Assembly: GCA_964445525.1 (NCBI GenBank)
Contig: CAYULA010000009.1
Coordinates: 25,030-89,029, forward strand
Direction of reading: 5' to 3'
From: Penumbrarchaeum sp964445525
GTDB taxonomy: Archaea; Thermoplasmatota; Penumbrarchaeia; Penumbrarchaeales; Penumbrarchaeaceae
Length of the DNA: 64,000 nt
Position numbers and translations under genes: made by a program. The notes below the pieces were generated by a model, which was given only the letters and a program-made list of their open reading frames with translations, made no database searches and was not told the origin of the DNA. Positions 53,501 to 60,424 of the stretch are shown one piece after another (within the stretch, counting starts at the first letter, position 1; every line of letters starts with the position of its first letter).

Positions 53501-55666
53501 GCAAACAAAACACAGGCCGATTTCAACAGGGTTTTCGACACCAAGGTCAAGGGAGCCCGGGCCGTGATCGAGGCTACCAGGGATCATCCTCTGGCACTCT
53601 TCATGTCCTTTTCGTCCGTTGCCGGAAGGTTCGGCAACGCGGGACAGGTCGATTATTCGGCGGCCAACGACTGCCTCTCGAAGATGACAGGCACCATCAG
53701 ATCCCTTCATCCCGAATGTGTCGTCAAATCGGTCGGCTGGTCCGCCTGGTCCGATGTGGGTATGGCGTCAAAGGGTTCCGTTAAAACGATCCTCGAGATC
53801 GGAGGTGTAACTTTCATACCGGTGGAAAAGGGTGTTCAGTGTGCCCTGGACGAAATGCAATCCGGAATTGAAAGGGAGATCCTCTACTGCGGGTCCATGG
53901 GGCCTCTGGACCGGGAGAGAACGCTTCTCTGGGAGGATGGAATAAATGCTACATCGGATGATCATCTCAAAAATCTCGAAGAAGAGCTCCCCCCGCCTTT
54001 TCAGGTAGGAGAAGAGACCGGGATCAAGGAGGAAAAGACAGATGGAAAGATCGAGGATTTCTCACAGGAGGCAGTCTCCCCTTTGGTGGACAGTATCATC
54101 GAAAAAGATGAAAAGAACATAGTTGCTATGAAGGTCCTTGACACCGAAAAGGAGCTTTTTCTGAAGGATCATTCCATCATGAACACCCCGGTCATACCGG
54201 GTGTTATGGGTATGGAAACCTTCGCCGAGGTTGCAAAGGCCCTGAGACCGGAACTTGACGTTATCGGAATGAAAGATGTCCGTTTCATGAAAGCGGTCAA
54301 TGTGAAGGACCGACATGAGATAAGGATCGAGGGAAGGATACAAGACGATGACGAGCTGGAAAAGATAGTCGAGATGAAGCTGACCTCCAAAGATCCAAAA
54401 AGCGGAAAGGAGGTAGCACATTTCACGGGGAATGTGATACTCGGAAGCTCCGAGGATGTCTGCAGGATCCAGGAGGGTCATCCTCTCAGACCGGAGTCGG
54501 TGAAAGCCCAGGTACTAAGGGACGAGATCTATCAACACCTTTTTCACGGCCAGCTTTTCCAGGTCACGGCGGGTATGTCTGTGCTCACGGCAGAGGAACT
54601 GCTGGGAACATACAGGATCCCTGAGGGAACACAGTTCCATGGTGATACCGGATGGAAGGATGAGGATCTCGTTACACCCGCCCTGCAGACCGAACTGGGA
54701 TTCCAGGCGGCCGGTGCCTACGTCCTTGACAGGTTCGACATGATGGCTCTTCCCGTCAGAGTTGGAGAGATCTCCTATTCCTCGAGGATGAGGACCTCCG
54801 ACAAGGCATTCGCCTGGGTCCGTTTCACGGAAAAGGTCGAAAACGAATTCTCCTTCGACGTGGACATCCTGGACGAGAACGGCAATATCAGGTTCTCCTA
54901 CCGGGACTACAGGCTCAAGAGCCTGATGTCAAACAAGGTTGAACTCAAAGGAGACCATTCGGTCCGTTTCGAGGAGGTCCTCTCACCGGTAAAGGGAACC
55001 AGGGTATTCAGGCTCGATATGGATGCCTTCCAGGGAGATCCCGAAGATTTCAAAAACCATTTCTCATCGGATGAATGGTCCTCCATGGATTCGGAGAAGA
55101 TGACAGACAAGAGGAAAAGGGAACATATTCTCGGAAGGATGATCTCCAAACTGGGAGTGTCCTGGTATGTCAACACAACCCAATCCCGACCTGTTTCTCT
55201 GTCGGATATAGTTATTGAAACAGAGGAGGGAGGCAGGCCTTATGCGATTCTGGATGAAAAGAGGGTCGAGATATCCATCTCCCATTCACACAGATGGGCG
55301 GTCTGTTCCGTGGGAGACAGGCAGCATGGCACCGATATCGAACTCTCGGAATCCAGGGATATGGCTTTTTCCGATGAAGCCTTCGATCCCGAGGAACTCC
55401 AGCTCCTGAGACGTATTCAGGAGGAGATGGATATCGAGGAATCCCTGGCACAGACACTTCTCTTCTCCGCCAAGGAAGCATATCTCAAGATGATGGGTAC
55501 CGGCCTGAGAACGGACCTCAAGAAGGTATCGTGCACCGATGTTTTGAAGCTTCCAGCAAGATCCGGACTGGCCTTTGAGATACTGGTCGGTAGTGGTGAA
55601 AAGATCTCAAAGGTTGAAGCAACCGTTCAATCGGCATATGTCCTGACCGTCTGTCAGAAGCGTTAG
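44537..55666 (+). CDS. PUFA-synthase-like iterative type I polyketide synthase with six ACPs and built-in phosphopantetheinyl transferase
   Basis: 3709 residues from the ATG at 44537, chosen because GGAGG lies at 44523-44527; a GTG at 44498 lacks such a site. Domain order: NPD-like TIM barrel (1-245); KS1 (325-790; Cys534, His668, His706); AT (937-1250; GHSLGE with Ser1038, HAFH at 1140-1143, suggesting malonyl); KS2 (1376-1885; Cys1625, His1773, His1813); six ACPs (1955-2618); two-part KR (2663-3160; GGGSGI after 2850, Tyr3040); hotdog DH (3180-3450; His3212); Sfp-type phosphopantetheinyl transferase (3470-3709; GTDIE 3598-3602, KEAYLK from 3646). KS1, ACP array and KR resemble PfaA. It should build long acyl or polyene chains iteratively. 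No thioesterase is visible. Codon use matches its neighbours. Confidence 0.93.
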   Translation: MSPYTVKTILSINRDLLLYSAPAEDDVKTVLESSRRGAIGILDLEYLDADSITRSVEELKKSGLPFGVRIDPMSDKLMTLMSGDVPENMRVLVSISKEGLPAMVRSGVYDTAHDMNIKVFQEVCTREEAEDAADGGCDAIIIRPFEGGGRVSSLESAELLKEVRSVSKEVPVLIRGGFAKEQIDNIEVEGYVLDQEILGPYYLPMFVKKSVSAEADPSVITLMKDIGRTMRFIAGPKEIDELTQLEKDLMAEGEPKEVYKALKTEIKDRIEKTIKGQSLLYPAGETALKGPSVPLDEILPAKTISNSKENVTVNGKPVPPNYHDKSIAIVGMGTVFPKGIGLKTFWKSVLDGVDACMEIPKNRWDWKLHYDPDPSKPNKSYTKIGAFVTDFEFSWIDFKIPPKVAEKIDLYQKFGLVAATEALKDSSLLEIKGLDLNRVGVIVANSAGGENRDWVSTRINFEEVHVWMQETEIWKDLPEDARKKLYEQTRERVDQNTIDITEDTMPGSLPNIASGRLSNTFNFRGPNMITDAACASALAAMFVARNSLLLGQIDAALSGGLESLMSSHGFVEFCKIGALTPDGSRPFSDGANGFLMGEGAGIVVLKRLEDAVANGDKIYAVVRGIGGSSDGKGKGITAPNPEGQRLAVQRAMEDADIERETISFIEAHGTSTAVGDVAEVNSLKSIFGGLPRNSIGLTSVKSQIGHLKSAAGVAGVVKAAMAVKEKVLPPQINFEKPNHYIKWEETPFHVITEPKEWNRIAPDIPRRCSVSAFGFGGTNFNVVLEEFDRDIYDAWKRSKDSKPEIIPESVPEMQVEPQEELPVDMEGIRSYLEKEGHKEGEVFLFSSDNPMDLLKQASKAVVKAKEIVEKGGRLRDAFSMPSYEGRYRLGIMAKDPDHFEKQVETLKKVGMNEKALMALMNKGIFVGDRERMDHGKVCFMFPGQGSQYINMFRDLSEKYRVVKETFEEADRVMSDLIDDPLSSYVFKDLKRGDPGFDEASEMLRRTEFNQPSMLTVDTAMYQLLRKLGVEPDLVMGHSLGEYGALIASGIMSFDDALRAVSARGKEMRDLKVDDVGKMASVMAGLKEVEEVLKDIDGYVIPANKNCHVQTVIAGNTEPVEKAVEKFKEMGIDTVIIPVSHAFHSEVVAPAKVPLRNYLSKLDIKPPKIPVLSNVTADLYPMKGSPEEIKEKVLDLLKEQVAHSVEWMGEIDRAYKEGCRTFIEVGPKRALTSFAYNLMEEDVKKGKVFPITSNHPKKGGIQTYNEMVASLWSLGFDLKIPDLNDDNYYNREFIEAFKPYVEDDPKEEPVQEVEIPAKKVTSSFESFKDENSDLIEEFLNKVYERMPEKERVKEPVRRDVDLSGTGATVPSRKGAKVVISGAAMGLPGTFKNIFDPDNLGYLVEGRNLIENIDEQYLDRFIDKHIVRLDKKPDGSAEMVTLDDPSMVVKLSGKLGKFDLVEEFGVPESLNDVLDITTRMAFASALLALKDAGIPLVKRYAQTSTGSFLPEEWELPLEMQEDTGIVFASAFPGTNNLIDELTNYFTAKFSKAGKEEKQKLYDQLKEKVKGTDAEAELDSWFESVRSEPESTYDFPRLFMFEVLAMGHSQFAQYIKAKGPNTQVNSACASSTLAVSIAQDWIQMGRCKRVIVLGADDPASDTMIEWFGSSLLAMGALTPEKDVTQAALPFDRRRKGMIIGSGAAALIVEAEEEPRRRGMNPIVEVLGSHIANSAFHGSRLDIAHIARSMDHFITCIEKEWSIDRYEIAPDMIFMSHETYTPARGGSSAAEVESLRRTFGDNYRDILIMNTKGYTGHAFGACIEDPVLIKCLEEGVAVPLANLTPDQIDPQFEGLQLSSGGKHNRHYGLRIAAGFGSQLAFLLVRKPDVQGRYISEEAYDSWLRSVATTEPVELEVYKNNLRLKDQGRENLIPSRAVKRESSAIGYTKAMAEDIDRGRFEDYKERVITIFSEKTGIPRDMIEIDADLETDLGIDSVKQVELFGAARIAFDLPKDEGVNLRDYPTLRDVIQYIMLKKEGRDGWKKTETEEKKEEPEPEEETEVKETGKGEWESVKDRVVSIVSEKTGYPEDMLDIDLDLEADLGIDTVKQVELFGMARGEFDLPKDDSVNLSEFNTLRKIVDYVMEKSGGEPSSKEEEKIPEEAPGKENEPVEGEKAPEKGEKPPEKTENRWESVKDRIITIVSDKTGYPEDMLELDLDLEADLGIDTVKQVELFGMARGEFDLPKDDSINLSDFNTLRKIVDYVMERSEGEGEGEADQTPGQVEEKSPPEVSEEISQEETPSKSSEPGAADWESVKDRVVSIVAEKTGYPEDMLELDLDLEADLGIDTVKQVELFGMARGEFDLPKDDSINLSDFNTLRKIVDYVMDRSGRNKEVKPEEKVREEVAEEKPEQPVEEPETEKQSDGADWESVKDRVVSIVAEKTGYPEDMLELDLDLEADLGIDTVKQVELFGMARGEFDLPKDDSINLSDFNTLRKIVDYVMGNISEKESESEAEKKEAPDAEAESVPEEEEVPELDEENHWDNVKEKVVSIVAEKTGYPEDMLELDLDLEADLGIDTVKQVELFGMARGEFNLPKDDSVNLSEFPTLRHIIDYVSSKMLEGGTGEKPAKEQEDEKPSIEQLKERINRWVLRADEREPLPDPKSKPLKGKKLIVYGASKEEADLASEILGCDADAYPENEEGDLSAYDGIVNLYPLRLSGTSIPDDWEKETEMAVKVLFRIVKSMEKVLKNGGYLLSITGMGGRFGLGKDPNPIHGAVAGFTKAVNREFPESVSMVLDVDLGSDIRDIFYRLSKEISSDHGLPEVGWDGKKGYRPVLRIFEPPRPEFLELKDGMNILVTGGGSGITAEIVRELSKKAKLDLHLTGRTRILEDVERLAGLDENELKAEKDAIKERLKSEGEKVTPVKIEKEFSKITKSVTIHNLMKSIESSGSRGQYHAVDVTDMEKMSKLSQEHGPFHAVIHAAGVEQSKLIANKTQADFNRVFDTKVKGARAVIEATRDHPLALFMSFSSVAGRFGNAGQVDYSAANDCLSKMTGTIRSLHPECVVKSVGWSAWSDVGMASKGSVKTILEIGGVTFIPVEKGVQCALDEMQSGIEREILYCGSMGPLDRERTLLWEDGINATSDDHLKNLEEELPPPFQVGEETGIKEEKTDGKIEDFSQEAVSPLVDSIIEKDEKNIVAMKVLDTEKELFLKDHSIMNTPVIPGVMGMETFAEVAKALRPELDVIGMKDVRFMKAVNVKDRHEIRIEGRIQDDDELEKIVEMKLTSKDPKSGKEVAHFTGNVILGSSEDVCRIQEGHPLRPESVKAQVLRDEIYQHLFHGQLFQVTAGMSVLTAEELLGTYRIPEGTQFHGDTGWKDEDLVTPALQTELGFQAAGAYVLDRFDMMALPVRVGEISYSSRMRTSDKAFAWVRFTEKVENEFSFDVDILDENGNIRFSYRDYRLKSLMSNKVELKGDHSVRFEEVLSPVKGTRVFRLDMDAFQGDPEDFKNHFSSDEWSSMDSEKMTDKRKREHILGRMISKLGVSWYVNTTQSRPVSLSDIVIETEEGGRPYAILDEKRVEISISHSHRWAVCSVGDRQHGTDIELSESRDMAFSDEAFDPEELQLLRRIQEEMDIEESLAQTLLFSAKEAYLKMMGTGLRTDLKKVSCTDVLKLPARSGLAFEILVGSGEKISKVEATVQSAYVLTVCQKR
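50399..52390 (+). repeat. Six tandem acyl-carrier-protein modules
   Basis: Six ACP-coding modules begin at 50399, 50732, 51095, 51458, 51806 and 52148. The last five start with a Trp codon and are spaced 363, 363, 348 and 342 bases. They share SEKTGYPEDML-like, DLDLEADLGID and KQVELFGMARGEF segments, joined by Pro/Glu/Lys-rich linkers. Codons at the phosphopantetheine position are TCG (Ser, 50507) in the first and ACC or ACG (Thr) at 50840, 51203, 51566, 51914 and 52256. The fourth and fifth modules are almost identical at the DNA level, which points to recent duplication or gene conversion. Confidence 0.93.
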
Positions 55667-55747
55667 TCGCATGGAATAACACGGGCTCTTCCAAAGGCAA
55701 TCGATTAGTAGATGGTTGAAGCTTCACTGTAAACCAGGTGAAAGGAT

Positions 55748-57259
55748 ATGGAAGCAAAATGCCAGCGAGTGGACATAACCACTGGCGGACACAGGGTTGC
55801 TTACGTTCCCAGGAAAATTTCGAAGGATCTCGATCTTCATCTGCTTGACAGGGTGGAGGTGGTCAATGCTGCCGATCCCAGATACAGCGCACTTGCATCG
55901 GTGCAATTTTGGACCGATCCCAAAAACAGAATTGGATTGTGCACCGAGCTTGCCGACGAGCTTCACATAAGGGATGCGGGATTTTTAAACTTCAGGGCTG
56001 TGGATAAACCTCCTTCCGTATCCCATATCATCCAGAGAATGAACGGGAGCGAATTGACCGGTGACCAGATCTCTTCCGTGGTGGCTGATATCGCCTCGGA
56101 TTCTCTCTCACAGGTGGAACTATCCTGTTTCGTCACATCGGCAACCATCCAGGACCTCTCCATGGCCGAACTCTACAACCTAACAAAGTATCTGGCCGAA
56201 TCCGGTGACACACTGAAATGGGAGGATGATCTTGTTGCGGATAAACACTGCACGGGCGGGGTTCCAGGCAACAGGACCTCCCCGATAGTGGTGTCGATAA
56301 TAGCTTCACTGGGTGTCAAGATCCCAAAAGCCTCCTCCAGGGCCATCACCTCTCCTGCCGGAACGGCGGATGTGATGGAATCTCTCTGCAACGTTGCCTT
56401 CTGTAAAGAGAAGATAATGGAGATTGTCGATCAAACCAGCGGCTGTCTTATCTGGGGAGGGGGCCTAAATGTCGCTCCGGCGGATTCCAGGCTGATAAAG
56501 GTGAGGAAGATGATAAATTCCAATCCCGAGGGCCTGCTGATCTCATCCATACTTTCCAAAAAGTATGCCATGGGGTCCAGGTATCTCCTGGTTGACATGC
56601 CTGTTGGATTGGAGACTAGGTATCATTCCCTTGGTGAGGTCCGGCACATGGCTCAGAAGGTTAAGAAGGTAGCCGCGAGACTCGGAATGAGGGCTCAGGT
56701 CGAGATCACATTCGGGGACGAGCCGATAGGCAACGGCATAGGCCCCAATCTTGAGACCAGGGATGTCCTTCAGATCCTTTTGAACAGACCTGATGCTCCC
56801 GAGGACCTCAGGGAGAAGGCACTCAGGATCGCGGGGAAATTGATAGACCTGTTCGCACCGGAAAGATTCGGTCCGGATCATAGACCGGGGGACGGATTCG
56901 AGATTGCAATGGAGAGCCTCGATTCCGGAAAGGCCTTCTCCAAGTTCAAGGAGATAGTGAAGGCCCAGGGAGGGGACAACCCCCTCGATCCCGCAAAATT
57001 CAAGGGAGCCTCCCACTTCATAGAGGTTGAATCTCAAAAAAGCGGCCAGCTGGTGGATTATGACAACAGGGTGATAGCAAAGGTGGCAAGGCTTGCCGGA
57101 GCCCCTTCAAACAAAGGAGCGGGTCTTGACCTATACCGGAAATCAGGTTCAATTGTAAAATCCGGTGATCTTCTTATGAGGATCCATGCCGGTTCGGAAT
57201 CAAAGAAGAAGCTCGCACACGAATATCTGAGCGGGAACAGGATCTATACGCTAAGGTGA
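55748..57259 (+). CDS. AMP phosphorylase, archaeal type
   Basis: Phosphorolyses AMP (and CMP/UMP) to base and ribose 1,5-bisphosphate; in archaea this feeds the pathway through R15P isomerase and type III RuBisCO. The 503-residue length fits, about 60 longer than bacterial thymidine phosphorylase because of an N-terminal domain (1-85). The signature KHCTGGVPGNRTSPIVV (near 174), SSRAITSPAGTADVMESL and GGGLNVAPAD are diagnostic. The ATG follows AGGTGAAAGG. It lies 81 bases after the polyketide synthase, possibly on the same transcript, but no functional link is evident. Confidence 0.92.
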   Translation: MEAKCQRVDITTGGHRVAYVPRKISKDLDLHLLDRVEVVNAADPRYSALASVQFWTDPKNRIGLCTELADELHIRDAGFLNFRAVDKPPSVSHIIQRMNGSELTGDQISSVVADIASDSLSQVELSCFVTSATIQDLSMAELYNLTKYLAESGDTLKWEDDLVADKHCTGGVPGNRTSPIVVSIIASLGVKIPKASSRAITSPAGTADVMESLCNVAFCKEKIMEIVDQTSGCLIWGGGLNVAPADSRLIKVRKMINSNPEGLLISSILSKKYAMGSRYLLVDMPVGLETRYHSLGEVRHMAQKVKKVAARLGMRAQVEITFGDEPIGNGIGPNLETRDVLQILLNRPDAPEDLREKALRIAGKLIDLFAPERFGPDHRPGDGFEIAMESLDSGKAFSKFKEIVKAQGGDNPLDPAKFKGASHFIEVESQKSGQLVDYDNRVIAKVARLAGAPSNKGAGLDLYRKSGSIVKSGDLLMRIHAGSESKKKLAHEYLSGNRIYTLR

Positions 57260-57304
57260 AATAACAGAAAAGATAAAGATTGAAAAATACCATTTACATG
57301 ACCG

Positions 57305-57997
57305 ATGAGGGAACTGTCCAGAGAGGAGATAGAAAACAGTGATTCGGGAATATTTAGCAGGATAGATAATGAGGATAATCTTCTGGTATCTTTCGGGGGT
57401 ATATGGCAGGGAATGGGAATCCCTGTTTATGAGTTCTTCAATACAATAGAGAATGTTGAATGCGACAAGATATTCCTGAGAGATTTGAAGCAGACCTGGT
57501 ATCACAGAGGAGTAGATAGTAAAATTAAAAGCAGGAAGGAATTGGCAAATCACCTTGAAAGATTGATCTCTCAGAGGGATTATAAGAAGGTGACCTTTCT
57601 GGGCAACTCCATGGGTGGATATGCGGCGATATTGTTCGGAACCAAATTGAAAGTGGATAGCGTACTCTCCTTTGCTCCCCAGACGTTTATCGATCGCTGG
57701 CGAAGACTACTCTACTTCGACAGAAGGTGGAAGGACAGGATGAAGGTCATTTACAGGGCAAAGGAGGGTAACAATAATCTGATAGATCTGAAAAAACATC
57801 TAATGAATACAAATGGAATCAAAACGGATATCGATATTTATTACTCACCCAAGCATCGCCTGGACAGAATACACGCGGAAAGGTTGAAGGTTACGGGAAA
57901 TGTGAATCTGATTCCAATTGAAAGCGGGGGGCACGGGGTTGTTAAAACATTAAGGGATAAGGGTGTTCTGAAAGAAATAATCCAGGAGAAGTTCTGA
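57305..57997 (+). CDS. Alpha/beta-hydrolase-fold protein
   Basis: A 230-residue protein with the nucleophile elbow GNSMGG (Ser near residue 100), a strand-loop LLVSFGGIWQG near residue 26 that could form the oxyanion site, a YYSPKHRLDRIHAERL segment holding an Asp candidate, and a C-terminal SGGHGVVKTL with the likely catalytic His. The middle is basic and lacks a large lid. Such proteins act on esters or thioesters. It is the nearest hydrolase to the polyketide synthase, which lacks a release domain, so an off-loading or editing role is possible. I could not name its family. Confidence 0.7.
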   Translation: MRELSREEIENSDSGIFSRIDNEDNLLVSFGGIWQGMGIPVYEFFNTIENVECDKIFLRDLKQTWYHRGVDSKIKSRKELANHLERLISQRDYKKVTFLGNSMGGYAAILFGTKLKVDSVLSFAPQTFIDRWRRLLYFDRRWKDRMKVIYRAKEGNNNLIDLKKHLMNTNGIKTDIDIYYSPKHRLDRIHAERLKVTGNVNLIPIESGGHGVVKTLRDKGVLKEIIQEKF

Positions 57998-58139
57998 TCA
58001 ACATCATAAATTGATTCCATGCCATATCTCAACCGATTAAATGCTTCCGCATTGGAAATAACAAATAAGAGAAACAGGACAATAGCCAGAGCTTTTTTGA
58101 TGCTTGGTTTGGACCCCTATATCGGATAAATTTACTGTA
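57998..58139. other. Convergent spacer
   Basis: About 140 AT-rich bases between convergent genes. I saw a T-run near 58095 (GCTTTTTTGATG) that could terminate plus-strand transcription, and nothing else of note. Confidence 0.35.
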
Positions 58140-58667
58140 TCAAACCGGAACCCAGCCGATATGTACCTTGTCCCTTTTGATCTGATTGAGGCTTGCCATG
58201 TCGATCACCGGGAAAGAATAATCTTCATGATCTGTCAACAGCTTAACGAAAATATCATCCCTGTCCTTCTTTGAAAAGGTCTGATCCACCGTAAGGCACC
58301 TGTTGGGATTGTTCTTGGTCGAAGGTTCGTTGTAGACAAGAAGTATTGCATCCTTTCCCTGGAAAGCTACCCTGTATACCTTGATCAAATTCCTGTAGGG
58401 AATCCTTCCCTTGGACCACCCTTTTGTAAAGGATACCTCTCCGTCGCTTATTGTTATTTTATGTCCTTTGAAAACAAGACCGGAGAGTGATAGTGAAACG
58501 AGTATCACAAGAAGGTCCAGGATCAGAACGAGGCCCCACCAGCTAACAAGGAAGAATAGAACCACGGAGGTCGAGATCAGCAGTATCGGAAGCACAAACA
58601 CTACCAACCATATCATAAGCCTCTTGGCTAACGGGTAGTTTGAGACCGACCCCTGAAAGGACACCAT
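58140..58667 (-). CDS. Two-helix membrane protein with PH-like domain
   Basis: A 175-residue protein from the ATG at 58667; a TTG six bases upstream is an alternative. Two hydrophobic helices (LMIWLVVFVLPILLISTSVV with FFLV, and LVLILDLLVILVSLSLSGLV) form an N-terminal hairpin. The C-terminal 100 residues alternate strands (HKITISDGEVSFTKGW, GRIPYRNLIKVYRVAFQG, AILLVYNEP) in the pattern of bacterial PH-like domains, ending in a helix. The family usually acts as a membrane-associated scaffold. It is followed upstream by a regulator gene on the same strand. Confidence 0.6.
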   Translation of the reverse strand: MVSFQGSVSNYPLAKRLMIWLVVFVLPILLISTSVVLFFLVSWWGLVLILDLLVILVSLSLSGLVFKGHKITISDGEVSFTKGWSKGRIPYRNLIKVYRVAFQGKDAILLVYNEPSTKNNPNRCLTVDQTFSKKDRDDIFVKLLTDHEDYSFPVIDMASLNQIKRDKVHIGWVPV

Positions 58668-58717
58668 CAACAATGGTCAAGTTCGATTTGATATAAAACC
58701 TTCACGGAAGCCAGTCA

Positions 58718-59137
58718 TCAGCTGTCTCCGTGGACCCTGTGCATGAAAATTTCGGAAAGTACCTTATCCTTCACTATCGAAGGCGGTTCGCATTCCAAAT
58801 CCATATCGGTGAGAACATTGAGTTCTCTGGCTTTCATTCCCCCGTCATCGGTGGAGATCTCGAAGATCATCTTCCCGTTCTCGAACCTGACATCTATCTT
58901 GCTCACGGAGGATCTGTAGAGTTTTATCCTCCTCCCCTTTTCAGAAACCTCGGTTCCCTCCTCGAACACCAATCCCCTGTTTCTTAGGTTCTCTATGCGT
59001 CTGTAGCAGGCGGTTATGGGAATATCGAAATCTTCGCTGAGCTGGGTGATGGATCTTGGTTTGTTGTTTGTGGCATAGAGTATCTTGAGCATATATTCAT
59101 CGCTCAATAACTCAATAAGGTACTGACTGCTATTCAT
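58718..59137 (-). CDS. Winged-helix transcriptional regulator
   Basis: A 139-residue protein. Residues 1-75 form a winged helix-turn-helix of the ArsR/MarR type: SDEYMLKILYATNNKPRSIT, LSEDFDIPITACYRRIENLR (helix-turn-helix), then the wing GLVFEEGTEVSEKGRRIKLY. The C-terminal part (80-139) has a strand-rich segment VRFENGKMIFEI and an acidic helix that may dimerise or sense a signal; no metal-binding cysteines were seen. An inverted repeat lies about 90 bases upstream and may be its own operator. Confidence 0.8.
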   Translation of the reverse strand: MNSSQYLIELLSDEYMLKILYATNNKPRSITQLSEDFDIPITACYRRIENLRNRGLVFEEGTEVSEKGRRIKLYRSSVSKIDVRFENGKMIFEISTDDGGMKARELNVLTDMDLECEPPSIVKDKVLSEIFMHRVHGDS

Positions 59138-59227
59138 TACTATTCCTCGTATCGATATCCCCTTTTCTCGATCGGCAATGAGCGATTTCCGATATAAAGC
59201 TTTTGTATGGTAATTATATCTCTATAT

Positions 59228-59255
59228 TTGACTATAATAGAGTCAATAGACTATA
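59228..59255 (-). promoter_or_regulatory. Inverted and direct repeats upstream of the winged-helix regulator
   Basis: TTGACT (59228-59233) and AGTCAA (59241-59246) form a perfect inverted repeat with a seven-base gap. GACTATA occurs at 59230-59236 and again at 59249-59255. The stretch lies in the AT-rich spacer upstream of the regulator start at 59137. Autoregulation is inferred. Confidence 0.45.
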
Positions 59256-59281
59256 TTCATGAAAATAGAGACTTATTACAA

Positions 59282-59947
59282 TCAGCGAAAGAATCCTTTT
59301 TCAATTTCCCCCGTTGTAGGGTCCCTGTCCCTTTTCGGATCAATGAAGAGAATAAATGAGATAATGACCGGGATGACGGAGTAAAGCATGAAGTGGAAGG
59401 ATTGTCCTATCTTGCCGGATTCCATGAATCCGTCCTTTGCCTCCTCATCCAGTTTGATATCAGCAGGTGTAAATCCATCCTCAATATGATGCATCACCGC
59501 ATCATCCACGTTCATCCCGTAGTAGATTCCCCAGATACCGATACCAAAAATAAAAACAAGACAGAGGACCACCGGCGAACCGTTCCCGATCCAATCAGGA
59601 ATTGTCATAAGTCCCAATACAAAAAGTAATAGCAAAGTCAGGGCCAGAAGTGCCATTGAAGTTATTGTATAATCGGCAATATCTTCCAATTCTCCGGTAG
59701 TGCTGTATTCCTCCTCTCGGTACCCTTCACCCAATATTGCTGACCATATTTCCAGATATTTGAACTGATATAATCCGTATTCGATTGTATATTCGGTATA
59801 TATGGATCCTTCCTTCTTCTCACCTTCAACATGGTTGACGGAATACCATTCATCGATAACAAAAGAAATGACAAGCAGTCCGATGGAGAGTACAGGCAGC
59901 AGGGAGCCTGCTATCCTCCTTGCAGTCCTCAATACCAGTTGATCCAC
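59282..59947 (-). CDS. Four-helix membrane protein
   Basis: A 221-residue protein starting with GTG at 59947. Helices are visible near residues 12-32 (IAGSLLPVLSIGLLVISFVI), 95-118 (TSMALLALTLLLLFVLGLM), 124-146 (VVLCLVFIFGIGIWGIYYG) and 185-205 (FMLYSVIPVIISFILFI). The loop between the first two (about 33-92) is acidic and Tyr-rich and probably faces outside. No known motif was seen. The neighbouring genes give no functional hint. Confidence 0.62.
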   Translation of the reverse strand: MDQLVLRTARRIAGSLLPVLSIGLLVISFVIDEWYSVNHVEGEKKEGSIYTEYTIEYGLYQFKYLEIWSAILGEGYREEEYSTTGELEDIADYTITSMALLALTLLLLFVLGLMTIPDWIGNGSPVVLCLVFIFGIGIWGIYYGMNVDDAVMHHIEDGFTPADIKLDEEAKDGFMESGKIGQSFHFMLYSVIPVIISFILFIDPKRDRDPTTGEIEKGFFR

Positions 59948-59974
59948 TCCGAAATGGGTTCCATGGTGCGGCTA

Positions 59975-60424
59975 TCAGGAACGCCAGGCAGTCCTGAGGG
60001 CTTCTTCGATCTTCTGGTATAGAGACGGATCATCATCATAGGTGAGTGACTCCTTTGCCTCGTCGAAAGCCCTGATTGCTATATCCTTGTTCTCGTCGAT
60101 CCCTGTCAATCTCCACATTTCCATGTATGCCAGTCCCAACTGGTAATGAGCTCTGGAGGATTCGTGAGGGTCCCTTTCCCGGTTCAGCAGATTCATGGAT
60201 TCGGTAAGGCAGGAAATTGATTCCTTGAGATTTCCCTGGCATTTCCGTGATATCAGCGATAGATTCCTGAGCGCTCTTCCTTTTTCGAAAAGTGTCTTGG
60301 CGTAAAGGCTCTCCTCCCTTTTACTGTCGATATCCTTCAATTCCTGCTCTATCACCCCAAGGGTTCTTAAGAGGTCGTTTCTCACCTCCGATATGTCCCT
60401 TTGCTTCATTGTCGCCCCCGACAT
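59975..60424 (-). CDS. TPR-like repeat protein
   Basis: A 149-residue, all-helical soluble protein. Helical pairs such as YAKTLFEKGRALRNLSLISR, LKESISCLTESMNLL, SRAHYQLGLAYMEMWRLT and DIAIRAFDEAKESLTY have the spacing of tetratricopeptide repeats. It would act as a protein-interaction adaptor. It is divergent to the HEAT-DnaJ gene, so the two may share a control region (60425-60523). An ATG in frame at residue 6 is an alternative start. Confidence 0.65.
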   Translation of the reverse strand: MSGATMKQRDISEVRNDLLRTLGVIEQELKDIDSKREESLYAKTLFEKGRALRNLSLISRKCQGNLKESISCLTESMNLLNRERDPHESSRAHYQLGLAYMEMWRLTGIDENKDIAIRAFDEAKESLTYDDDPSLYQKIEEALRTAWRS

